DNA from: Diphasiastrum complanatum
Taxonomy: Eukaryota; Streptophyta; Lycopodiopsida; Lycopodiales; Lycopodiaceae
Reading direction: 5' to 3'
Length of the DNA stretch: 35,464 nt
Assembly (NCBI GenBank): GCA_029204225.1
Contig: MU835576.1
Coordinates: 2,501 to 37,964 of the forward strand
Shown: positions 7,403 through 18,100 of the stretch, piece by piece
Layout: each line of letters opens with the position of its first letter
Position numbering within the stretch: position 1 is the stretch's first letter
The notes under the pieces: generated by a model
Databases searched by the model: none
What the model saw: only the letters and a program-made list of their open reading frames with translations
What the model was told of the DNA's origin: nothing
Position numbers and translations under genes: made by a program

Positions 7403-8540
7403 TAGTACAAGAGGTTTTGTTGAGATTGATAGGGTTAATCCAAATCAAAGCCAAAATTAGTAGTTTTTTGAAAATAAGTCAAATTTTGTGTGGATTTGAT
7501 AGCTATCCTCAAAATTTTTGGTCCAGATCTTGTTGTGGGCTGTAGGAACCCTTTTCACACGTGTGAGGCCATACAGCTCCGGTTTTGACTGAGATATTTC
7601 AAAAATTTATAGAATTTGACTCACATACCCAATTTGAGTGATTTTTGGTGCAAAATCAAGCATTTTTTATAGAGAATCTAATCCCTTGATTAGTTCTTGG
7701 ATTAGATCAGCCAAGAAATTAAATTTGAAGCTTGAATTAGGTGTATTAATTAATTATCTCTGATTTTTTGAGTGCATGTTGAAGTTGAGAGAGATTTTGC
7801 TAAAAATCATAGATTAAGGAGTGATATGCAAGGTGAGAGGTTGAAATCCATTGTACCATCACTCTAGATTTGTTCAAGAGCACAAGTAATCGAAACTAGA
7901 ATCTTTATTTTTGAATAATCACATTTTAGCATTCATAATCTGTATTCAAGAGTTAATCACAATTAGTTCAAGAGTATTCACAATCTGTATTCACAATATG
8001 CACAATCAGTATTTACAATATTCACATCAATATCTCAGAATATTTGTCTATTAGTATTCACAATTTTAGATCAGTATTCACAATCAATATCTCTGAATAT
8101 TTGTTTCCCAATATTCGCAAATTTAAATCTCACAAACCATCAATTAAGTAGTCTTTAGGACGAATATCTAGAAAGTGGACCATTTCTTCATCCAATATGG
8201 AATACTTTTTCTTTATGTCTTGCAAAAGAAAAGACAATTACAAGATTATAATTAGATAAAGATCAAATATTATTAGTGAAAACTTATTGATTTGTTATAT
8301 CTTTCACGGAAAGTGTAATAAGTACGATTTTCTACCTAAAGGAAAACAAAACACAATACATTAGCTTCGAATATATTTGGTGTTATGTTGGTCATGGTGG
8401 GCAAGAAAAAAGTGTATGAATGTGGAGGAGTTTACACGACAACCCATCAAACAACGTGGATGAATCGTTGATATTTTTTGACACCTACGACGAGGAATTC
8501 ACTTTTCCACTAGAGACCGGAGATGCTGTAGCATTGAGGA
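7403..8540 (+). other. Non-coding internal region of the LTR element
   Basis: AT-rich, with no reading frame resembling Gag or Pol. It contains one more CACACGTGTG palindrome near 7556 and runs of short ATTCACAAT-like repeats around 7960-8110. A plus-strand frame begins near 8420 but only runs into the dinucleotide tract; its first 40 residues match nothing I know. Confidence 0.5.
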
Positions 8541-8729
<189 letters not shown>

Positions 8730-8912
8730 CTGTGCGTGCGTGTACCACTCTAAGAAAAAGAAGAAACTTCTTGTTTTCATTAATAAAAGATGGGGAAACC
8801 CATCGGAGTACAAAAGGAATGCATGTAGAAAGTGTAAAGGCCATAAGGCGCATTGAGATATTGTACATCAACTATAACAAAGTAATAATCTCACTGAGTA
8901 TCTATAAAAAGC

Positions 8913-9926
8913 CTACTGCTTGAGTAAGTCGCTGGTTAAGACAGTTGGAAGTTTAGGTAGTGCAGGAAGCTGTGAAGTAGCCATTTTTGCAACTACGGCA
9001 CGTCGAAGTATTGCAAGTGCCTGAGTGCGTTGTAAAGTGATAGAAACTCGTTGAGGATAATAAGCCGTAATGATAGATAAAGGTGAGGCACCACATCCTT
9101 GAAGCTTTGCTGCCAAACCTGCACATTGTGCACTTAGCCCAAGCCGTTCTTGTAAAATAGATATGGTGGACTTTTGTAAATGGTTCGTCATTGTTAACTC
9201 AAAATTAAATACAAACACATCCACATCTTCAAGATTTATGTGATCGACTCTCGGTTAGTTCTTTGTTGCACGCTTCTGCTTGCCTCTTAGATCTAATTGC
9301 AACATTTTTAGCTCGTACCTTTTCAAGAAAGAAGTATGCATCCAGTGCACATGTACAATCTTGGTGTCGTTGCTTTGAATGAATCCAATCACTTTAGCAA
9401 TCCAAAATGGATGACTTTCGCTATTTTTTGATGCCAAAAGTGCAATGAGACTTTCGATCTTTAATTCATTGAGGTTACCAAACCATTTAGCCCTGGCAGC
9501 ATTTACAGTTTGTTGACTTTTTCTTGAACCCAAATAAATTTCACGTTTTTCATTGTGAAGAAGGTTTAAATATTCAGTCTGTTCTGGAACAACAGAGGAA
9601 TCAATGGCCGTTGTTGGAATTGAAGATCTAGTTGGCCACTGAAATTCTTTAGACAAGTTTGAGTCTCCCAAATCAAGCAAACGTATTTTTTGTTTCTCAA
9701 AACAATCCGTCCACCAATGTCAATCAAACTCGTCAAAAAATTGGTATGTTGCTTGAATGGTTGTTTCCAAAAAGTTTAACCTCACAAATGGATCAATTGG
9801 CCGATGTTTCCTTTGAGCTTTTTGCTCCTCCAAGACAAAAGTTAGAGGACAAAAATGTGCAAGCTTAACTTGAGAATAAGACACAAATTGTAAAAAACGG
9901 ACTCCTTCAGAAGGTAGCCATGCCAC
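8913..9926 (-). pseudogene. Unrecognised coding remnant with an FWIAKVIGFIQ..VHVHW segment
   Basis: Three minus-strand frames follow one another almost without gap (9926-9720, 9680-9255, 9224-8913), separated by single stops or small frame changes, and read like the C-terminal third of one protein. The middle piece has HPFWIAKVIGFI and KIVHVHWMHTS, the alternation of beta strands seen in BAH/Tudor-like segments at the C-termini of some large plant transposases. The last piece has NLEDVDVFVFNFELT followed by LQKSTISILQERLG. I do not recognise the family. A transposase tail is an inference; a captured host gene is the alternative. Its setting inside an LTR element suggests a nested insertion. 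Confidence 0.45.
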
Positions 9927-10747
9927 TGAGTTAGAGAATTGCTTTTCCCAGGGTGCAATTTCTTGGCGCGCATTTCCTGGCGAGCATATGTCGTCGACGA
10001 GCAGATATTGACGAGTATTTTTTAGAAAATGTGTATAATGGCGAGCAAATATGATACTTTAGGACCCTATTTTAAATAGTATTTTTAAGGGTTTAGGGTT
10101 TGGAGTGTGATGTACAATGCTTTGTCAAGTATCCTCTCACGTGGTTGTTAGTATCCTCTTTTTGAATAAATATTATTGGTTGTTAAAAGGCAATGTGGAC
10201 CAGCACGTAACGGGACACATAATACTATCACAATATTTTTGAGAGTAATAAATAAGCATAACCAATTTGAAAACCTTTTTTCAACGATAACACCTAAAAG
10301 GAAAACGCATCTATTTGAACAACCCTATGAGATTTCTTATTGTGGCTTCAAACCTGTCTGGCAAATGTTTGAAACTTTTACTCATTGCTTGCTTTTAAGT
10401 GTCATCCTCAATTTCATACTTCACAAATGAGATGTGGAGACCTGAGAATTTTTACAATATGATCTTCATAACTTACATATAAGGATTTGGGACAATTTTT
10501 GAGCATCAATGGCCAACATTTGGATTTTCAGATTTCTTTGTGATATACAAGCTTCATGCTATATTTTACATCTTTTCATGTGTACTGTGGAATGCCGAGA
10601 TGTTGATAAGAAGCACTAGTAAGTGTCATCTTTTTTCATGTTTCAAATACACAGGGAATTACTTGAGAACCACATTCTTGATATTAGATATTTTGTAAAA
10701 TTATGTGTCATTATGATTGCTCTGATAAAGCTCCTCTATATGTAGAT
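9927..10747. other. Gap: AT-rich, no gene seen
   Basis: There are no convincing frames. A two-unit telomere-like run (GGGTTTAGGGTTT) sits at about 10089-10101, and the surrounding sequence is otherwise unstructured. Confidence 0.5.
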
Positions 10748-10977
10748 CGATACCCTAGATCAACTTGATCTCAACAAAATTGAAAATCTGAAGAGAGCTG
10801 CAAAGGTAAACCAATTTTGAGCTTTTGGATGAGTTTGATTTTGCCTTCAGTGGGCTCTCTTACTAAGAGCGTGAAGAGGCTATTCGTAAAGCTTTGAATG
10901 ATATGGGAAATTTTTCAGAGATGCAAGCAAAGGTTAGACTTTTATGTGAAGAAGTTCTTTTGCTCTTTTCTTGGTAA
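10748..10977 (+). pseudogene. Unrecognised plus-strand coding remnant
   Basis: The plus strand reads DTLDQLDLNKIENLKRAAK from 10748. After a frame change near 10805-10821 it continues as LLDEFDFAFSGLSY, a TAA at 10864-10866, EREEAIRKALNDMGNFSEMQ and KVRLLCEEVLLLFSW, ending in TAA near 10975. The text is charged and helical and reads like genuine protein rather than random sequence. A possible splice donor (AAG|GTTAGA) sits at 10932. The family is unknown to me. One stop plus one frame change indicate a pseudogene, or exons whose boundaries I have misjudged. Confidence 0.4.
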
Positions 10978-12837
10978 ACTAGCAATTTCATTGCTATATT
11001 CACCTTTCTAGTGGAAAATATGTTTTTTCAGTGCTTTCTTCATTCTAAAACTTATGTGGATCATGTAAATCAATTAATTAGGTTTGACATCTTATTATTT
11101 CAAAACTTGAGGGTGCTTGCAATTTATTGGCATATTGCTTACTTATGCTTATACTCATGCCAACAATAGATGTGCAAGGGTACAATAGGCAATCTCGAGC
11201 AATAGTTGATAATATACCACTGGAGACACTCGACATAAAGACGGTACTGAGCTCTACATGCTTGCATCTAGGACAGGTGATAGTGATTGGACAAATCATA
11301 TTTGTAGAATCCAAAGCTCCGATGCTGCCTATCGTTAAGTCAACAAAAAGTTATACAAATTAGATTTTTTGAGGTGTTAAAGTTATATTGGGTACTAGCT
11401 AAATTCATATTGGAGGATCGCTAAGTGTCTCCAATATTTTGTATTCTAAAGATTGAAACATTCCTACAATGAAATTATGACCCGTTGAGGTATATTTGCC
11501 AGAAAAATACTTGCTTTTACCGAGACCAAAGTGGCGGATGTCTCAACTAAATTTGCTTAAAAGTGATTCTCATTTCTGTACAAAGTATAAGCATCTAGTG
11601 GAAAATGTGATGCAGTTTTGAAAAATCACAATCATGTAGCTTTTGTAAATTGACAAACATGTAAAATTGTTTTGTAATCTGATGTCTGAACTGCAAATAG
11701 AAACTTGAACCCATTTGGACGTACTTCAGGAATGCATTATCTTGGGGCTCCATTTGAAAGTGGGAGTGGTTATGGTGCAATTGCACAGTCCACAGTCCAC
11801 AGTCGATGATTTTGACTTGCAACATAAAATCTGGATTATGCACCAAAAATATAGATTTTGCGTAGTTGATTATACTTGTCCATTTTCACATAAGTTTTGT
11901 TGTGAGCAGAATTTGGAAAGGATTCAATAAAGAGGAGCAAATATGTCAAGTTTCAGCCTATTGAATTCAGTTCAAATGCTATAGCTAATAAAGTGTTTGA
12001 ATGCTATTAGATCGCTACTCTGACATTGTTGAGGAAGATATAGGCTGCTAGAGGTCCTAACACATGTCTTTACCATTGCACTTCTGCTAATAACAACAAA
12101 ACCTAGCTTGACAATGTTAATAAGGTACTCATATATTGTACAACAAAGGTGTTTGTTAAATGGAAGAAAAATAAGCAAAGATACAAGAAAATGAACTAGA
12201 TAATGATGTATTGCCCTCCTATGCTATGGAGTGCAGTACACAAGATTCCAACACAGACCATTAAAATTGTGAGCTCTATTTGGTGGAGAAGAACGGTAGA
12301 GCCAATATTATAATTGACTACCAAATAAAAGTAATCATTGTCATTTGTTGAAACCAAATAACTAAAATCATTTGACTTAGGAGGGATTCCAATCCAAACC
12401 TTGAACGAAGAAATTATCAAAAAGTGAGTGAACAGATAAAAGAGGAGCAAAGAAAACAACAAATTAAATCTGGATTAACATCTTTAACTTTCAGAAAAAA
12501 ATCCTTTTGCATTTCATCTAATAAATCCCTCATTGATGAAGCTATATCGAAATATCAAGTTATCACTTGCACTTGCATTGATGATTAATTAAAGTCTAAA
12601 TAAATGAAAAACTTTATCATTCACATGAACAATCATCAATCAATAATTTTCAATTTCTAAAATTTACATCTTAGCATGGTACTAGAAACTGATTTTTTTT
12701 TTTGGCTTGGACGATGTAAAGATCACTCGATTTCTTGCAATTAATGCAAACTCTATCTTTTAGATCCTTGAACTTCAAGTATCCTTTCCTTTGCCCTTGC
12801 CTTTCTTCAAAATTTGTGCGTTGCTTCGTCTAACTCA
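10978..12837. other. Gap: AT-rich, no gene seen
   Basis: Only short ORFs without familiar motifs. No terminal repeats or tRNA-like sequence were seen. Confidence 0.45.
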
Positions 12838-13560
12838 TCAAAAAAATGTCTTGTCTAACTCATCAAAGAAGGCAGTGTCAACTGCAGGAATTTCCTTGAG
12901 GCACGTTAATATTTCAAATTCGATTTGGCTAATTGTATTGGAAGATATAGGACGCACTGTGGTAATAACATCAAGCTTTGCAACTGATAAATCTATCTTT
13001 GTAAAACAATCCACCCTCTCATGATTGATGCTAATGATCAGAGTGCACAATGTTTTTTTTTTTTCAATTTCGGCAATGTTGGCGCAAGCACAAATTATGT
13101 TGAAAAAGGCAAACCCAATTTCTTGATTAGTGTCAATATCGAAAGTCCATGTCATTGATTATCGACAATATCCAGCTATTTGGATGACTAACAATCCAAT
13201 CAAATTGGTAAGTCATTTGAGCATTAGGACGGTAAGTCCTACCCATTGCAGAGCTGAGGGACTCTTCAAGTTTAGCGTTTGAAAGTTGTCAAGGAGGAAG
13301 GGAGCAACCATCACAAAGCCACTGTCGTTATCTTTGGTCAACGTTTTATAAGGGATGGTTGCATCATCCATAACGAGGGAAGCATGGACATCTAGCAAGT
13401 AGCGAGGGAAGCATGGACAATGGCTTTTGCAGTTTGGAAATACTTGTGCATCCATGGGATTTCCTCAAAAGTTTTTCTCTGGTGAATAAATTCCAAAATC
13501 CATGTTTTTACCTGTTCAAGCTCGCCCTTGTGCCCTTCAGGAGAAGGAGTGTTGTTCTTA
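12838..13560 (-). pseudogene. Unrecognised minus-strand coding remnant
   Basis: From about 13540 the minus strand reads FEEIPWMHKYFQTAKAIVHASLA, then in neighbouring frames VMDDATIPYKTLTKDNDSGF and FVMVAPFLLDNFQTLNLKS, and after stops a further 105-residue frame (13155-12838) ending EIPAVDTAFFDELDKTFF. The pieces follow in order and have protein-like composition, but I cannot assign a family. Several stops and frame changes imply decay. Confidence 0.35.
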
Positions 13561-14145
13561 AGTGAAGTCTTGGAAACTTGCCAGTACTCTGTCGGTATTC
13601 ATTGCTAGTCATTTCAATCTCTACCTTCTGGAATTGTTGCAGGAATGTTTTCCAGTATTGTGGTTCTGGAAACGCGTATATGTAATGAATTCCAACAATT
13701 CAAGGTTTGTTTAATCACCTTTTCTGTGTGCAGGTGAGTTGATTGAAACATAGGTTGTTGATGAGGGTGAATCCTGAAGGAAGTGCGAGCAGTTGAAGAG
13801 GTAGTTAATCATTTTTCAGCCAGCGATGGAGGCTATGGATGGGACACGTCGTATCAACCCGTTATGCCATAGTTCATCCACTCTCATAACCTGCAAAGAA
13901 TTTCCTGTGGACCGCTGAAATCTGTTGCAGAGATGGCCGATGGCAATCATAACGCTCCTTCCCTGATTTCATTTGTTGAAATGGGCATGGATGTTTAGGA
14001 AGGGAGCTTCAGAGTGGGATCAAGCTATAGTTGGCGGCTGGAGCAGCTGTGGAGCAGATTTTAACCATGCGTGAAGGCTATGTGGGTTAGCTTAGTAGCC
14101 ACATGTAGAAAACATTAGCTTGTACAGAGTTATTTATAGTACGTG
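13561..14145. other. Gap: no gene seen
   Basis: Mixed-composition sequence without long frames or repeats that I can support. Confidence 0.4.
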
Positions 14146-15193
14146 CTATGTCAAGGCGTGACTCATATGAATAAGTTCATCTTCAATTGGATCTGGTATG
14201 GGTTCCGTTGATATCCAAGCTACATTCAGCACATTCAAAGGAAAAGTGATCGGTGTATCCAAAGTTCGATCCAATAATGAAATCTCGCTCAAGTTGGATT
14301 GATTATCTTGTTGACACATATAGCTTGTTGTACAATCAATTGTTGCAAGAGCTTGATTCCAGTTGACAGTATCAGTTTGAGAGTCATAATGCATTCCCCA
14401 ATTTTTGACTGGTCAGTCACAGGTATGATCCGTTGTTGATGAATCATCATCCTCTTTTTGGGCTACTGGTTTGATAGTCCAAGTGATCGGATCAACTTTG
14501 ACTGCACATTCACGATTTTCAAAAGTGATTTTTCCAGTACCCCAGTTATGAATCACTTGCGCAACTCGTAACCATGGACGTCCCAATAAGACTCGGTAGA
14601 CATTTGGTGCTTCAGGTAAGTCCATTACTACAAAAGTAATGACAAACTGTACTCCAGCAATTTTGACAGGTATGTCTTCAACCATTCCTCGTGGACGGAA
14701 TCAGCTAGCTTGATGGCAAAAGTCCCAATTGCCTATGTTGTATTGGCAGGGTGATATTTTTTTGCTCACTTTCCCAGGCTCCTCCGACATGGAGTACTTC
14801 ATTACGTTCTTCAAATCCAGCACAAAAAAATGGTTCTTGATAGACTTCTGGTTCAGTTTGAGTTAACTTTTGCACTAATACTTCTTTTGCGTTTGGCACC
14901 AACTTCAAGAACTCTCACGTCGTAATATTGATCTTACTAGACAAAATACTCATGAGGAGTTCTGTGTGCGGCGCTTCCGGTTCAATCATCTTGAAGGGTT
15001 CTTCATGATGATGCAATTGAGCATTCATATTTGTACGTGGATTATTCAATGGCTGCACAGGTGAAGAATGGACTTCGGTTGCAGCTTTAGCGGCTTCAAG
15101 AGATGTTGTTGGTGTATCAGTTAATGGTATAGAATTAGCAGGTACCGGATCTGCTACCGGTTCTTTCTGCTTATGAGCTCTGGTAACCACCAT
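14146..15193 (-). pseudogene. Antisense Ty3-type aspartic protease-like frame next to the 3' LTR
   Basis: Three minus-strand pieces run in order. 15193-14915 starts MVVTRAHKQKEPVADP and is Pro/Thr-rich. 14685-14413 carries VEDIPVKIAG, ITFVVMDLPEAP and LLGRPWLRVAQVIHNW, the flap and C-terminal half of a retroviral-type aspartic protease as in plant Ty3 Gag-Pol. 14394-14146 is an acidic tail. The DSGA-type active-site block expected upstream is not readable, and stops separate the pieces. The orientation is opposite to the flanking LTR. It may be an antisense ORF carried by the element or the relic of a separate Ty3 insertion. Confidence 0.6.
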
Positions 15194-15212
15194 CAAGGGT
15201 ATACTTGGTCCA

Positions 15213-15432
15213 GGTTGAGGAGGAGTGTGAAAAATGCAAAAATTATGCTTGGTCAAGGCCAAATCTGTATATAGGATGATTACACATGTGTGGAGCCTGT
15301 TCCCACGTGTGAAATAAATGTACTTTTCATGTAGTACAATCATATAGCTTGTACATATAGTTTAAATCAAGTTCTATTGGCTAAAAAGCCCAAAATCATG
15401 TATTTTAGTCATATGCCACATGGCATCAATCT
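15213..15432 (+). mobile_element. Polypurine tract and truncated 3' LTR
   Basis: GGTTGAGGAGGAG (15213-15225) is followed by TGTGAAAAATGC at 15226, the same start as the LTR at 6554. Similarity continues to about 15432 (CATGGCATCAATCT), then stops abruptly, so roughly three quarters of the LTR is lost. Confidence 0.75.
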
Positions 15433-15851
15433 AGAGAATGTTTAGTTACAGTTCCAGAATGTGGAATATGTAGGGCTTATGTTACAAACTGCTTTTTGCA
15501 TGTGATTGTCTTATACAATTTGCAATCACCAAAAATGTAATCTGATGGATTGTGCTTTGTCAGATCTTCCAAAACAAGAAAGTCAGTCACCTGCTACACG
15601 GTCTATGTGAAGATGCATTTGTCAACAGAAGTTCAGGAAAACAATATCCAAGCTATGTAGATGATAAGAAGAAAGTAAGTATCATATCAGGATTCAGGAG
15701 GACCTCCAAAATAGAACTTGTAGTTTCCACAACACTACGATCCAAGCAGTTCCTGGAAAATCACGGTGATCCAGTTAGTTGAACCTGTCTAGATCACTAA
15801 CAATAAAGTTGAAAGTGAAATAGTAACTAATCAGAGGTTTGGTACAAATAC
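15433..15851. other. Gap: 3' flank of the CRM-domain exons
   Basis: A 76-residue plus-strand frame (15552-15782) has a possible acceptor (TGTCAG) near 15562 and a GTAAGT donor near 15674, so it could hold an exon, but its sequence matches nothing I know. No minus-strand continuation of the CRM gene could be identified. Confidence 0.35.
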
Positions 15852-16765
15852 ATATTTTTCCTTCATCTTTCTTATGCTTCGCTCCAGTCGTGAAATGTCA
15901 TCTTCAAGTGACTGCACCAAAACTTCAAGGATCAATGTAAGGATCTACAGCATAAGAAATTAAGTCCCCCATTATTGCATAAATATTTAGCAACCCCGGA
16001 AATGGATTTACTCTTTTTTACAGTTCATGTGAATCCTTTTTATAGTTGAATATAAAAGATGAGAAATCCAACTTGGTTGATGAAAACAATTTTCTATAAG
16101 TCAATTTGTAGGTCCAAAGCAAATCACACCTGGTGGCGCTGTAGCTCAATTGCTCTTTTTAAGGCCTTACGTTTTGTCAAAAGGTTAGGAGGTCTTAATT
16201 GTGGTGGACGCTGATAGTTTCTCCCCCTGTAAAAGATAGCAGCTTGACCTTTTGAGATTTTGATTAGACATATGAATATTCCACCACTCTCATATTCCAA
16301 CATCCTTGCAGTTACTTCAGCAGCTGCCTCATCTCTTTCTTTCAGAATAACTTTTACAAGCTCTCGATGCTTCCAATGTAGATGCATATTTAGAACAACA
16401 CCATCAAAGACACCACGTCGTCCTATGGTCACGGTAATGAAAACAATAACCTTAATTGAACTAGGATCAAGATGAGTATTCGTTTAAACAGTGAGATGCC
16501 CGACTTATTGAAAAGTCCAAAACAACAAGACTTATAGACATGTATGATAATAAGTATATAGTTAAATGATAAAAAGTATGTAGCAGAAAGTTCTAGAAAA
16601 TATACTACCCAAAAGTAAGAAGGCCTTCATTCTCAAGCCAATTTTCCGGAACATAAACATCTCCTCATCTGTAATTGGCTCACGGTCAACTGGTGCACCA
16701 GCAGGTGCTAGAGACCTCCCCACTTTCTCTAACTCTAGTTCAGTCCTCTGTTTCTTCCGATTTGC
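15852..16765 (-). CDS. CRM-domain (chloroplast RNA splicing) protein, three exons
   Basis: Three exons join in phase: 16765-16609 (from AN after a CAG acceptor, through [15 protein letters not shown] and [16 protein letters not shown]), 16422-16130 ([61 protein letters not shown]) and 15944-15852 ([20 protein letters not shown]). Both introns start GT and end AG; the first (186 nt) splits the Gly codon before RRGVFDG. The GVFDG turn is the conserved GxxG RNA-binding loop of CRM domains, and the coiled third exon is the usual segment after the last CRM repeat. Plant CRM proteins (CRS1, CAF, CFM families) bind organellar group II introns and promote their splicing. Upstream exons and the C-terminus are not found, and TE remnants flank both sides, so this may be a displaced fragment. 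No stop interrupts the visible exons. The exact family member is undetermined. Confidence 0.85.
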
Positions 16766-17599
16766 CTGCATGCAAGAATCAGAGGATTAAAAGATTTTTT
16801 CTAACTACTGCAATAGGACAGACACCATGTTTTTCTGAAACAAACTTGTACATTTGGTATTACCTAACTATCAATGTATGAACAAATCTTAGGCATGCCA
16901 TGTGCCAAGCCTCTCAATCAAAGCTAAACAAGCAAGGAAATAGAGGCAACCATCACATCTACATTGAAAGTAACAAAATATAGCAAATAACCATTAGTTG
17001 CCATTAGCTCAGATAAGATAAAAGAGAAGGAACTCCATTATCTCATCAGAGAAATCTAATTATACTAAACCACACATTCTAAGAGATCTACTATTGAAGA
17101 AATTATGTGTACTACCAATATCTAAGAAACACTTTCCTTCCGTTAGCTAGTGTTTCAATATGGAAACACACTTCCACTATCCATTGTCTGGGTGGTTCTG
17201 ATGTGACTCCTCATCCGGTGATGCCTTCTCATTCCTTACATTGCTCGGTGATGGATCATTGTTGGAATCATCTTCTTGTCTCACATTTTCATATTCTCAT
17301 CATCTTCAATCAACTACATTCCAACAATCTTTTCCTTATCACACTTATCATCAGGTTTCCACTTTTGTTTGCATGTGAAACGTAAGTTGTCGAAGACGAT
17401 TAGTCCCAAATTTAGATCTAATGAGCTTAACTTCAGACTTTTTTGCCTCCATTGTAATAACCTGCTTCTGATTAGAATTCTTTCTATCGAGTTCTCTTAA
17501 TTGAACAGATTTGTTTTTATCTTTAGCATCCATATGCAGACTTAGCATTACTACTTCCATCCAATTCATGCCTTGCAGTTTCATACTTAGATGATCCCC
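16766..17599. other. Gap: intronic or Ty3-derived sequence
   Basis: It should contain upstream CRM introns if the gene continues, but no earlier CRM motif was found. The part at 17350-17599 has a Lys-rich minus-strand frame in line with the neighbouring gag remnant and may be its decayed C-terminus. Confidence 0.35.
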
Positions 17600-18085
17600 A
17601 CTTGGTTGACCATTTACCAATCATACTTAAGTTCAACTTCAAGAGCTATTTGCATGACTTGATCCAGTGTTGTGCAAAATTGTGATGCTCTGTCAGCTCC
17701 AATATTAGATTGTAATCCCTGAGTATTTCTTCATAGATGGTCTGCTTCAGTAAAGGTAGGCAAACTCCAAAATTCAGAATTATAGTCTTGAATCGGAACC
17801 TTTTGATGTATTTTCATCCACTTCTTGAAACAGCCTTTTGGAAGTGCTAATGCAAGCATTCTTGAATAGTTCACAGTTTGTTCGTTCATTGCTCACTCTC
17901 CCAAATGGTTCTAATGCTAAACCATTTTCCTTTCTCTTCCACCAATCATAGGCTGTTGCTTCAACATGAATAATAGCATGTTTTTAGCCAAACCAGGTCT
18001 ATCAAACAATATGAAATGACAATCCAGCCTATCCAACCATTCTTCAATGTCAATGGACTTGGCATCATCATTAAATGGTGATAAC
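17600..18085 (-). pseudogene. Ty3-type Gag remnant
   Basis: From 18085 the minus strand reads DIEEWLDRLDCHFILFDRPG, then after a frameshift AIIHVEATAYDWWKRKENG, and later frames with FCTTLDQVMQIALEVEL. The WLDRLxxHF...AYDWW pattern is the Ty3/plant retrotransposon Gag capsid fold. Several frameshifts and stops (for example before FWSLPTF) show it is dead. Its end coincides with the start of the hAT remnant at 18101, so one was inserted next to or into the other. Confidence 0.6.
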
Positions 18086-18100
18086 TAAATCCAGTGGCAG

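Noticed and set aside
15552-15782. 76-residue plus-strand frame with plausible splice sites beside the CRM exons.
   Set aside because: No recognisable similarity and too short to support a gene by itself; noted in the gap entry.
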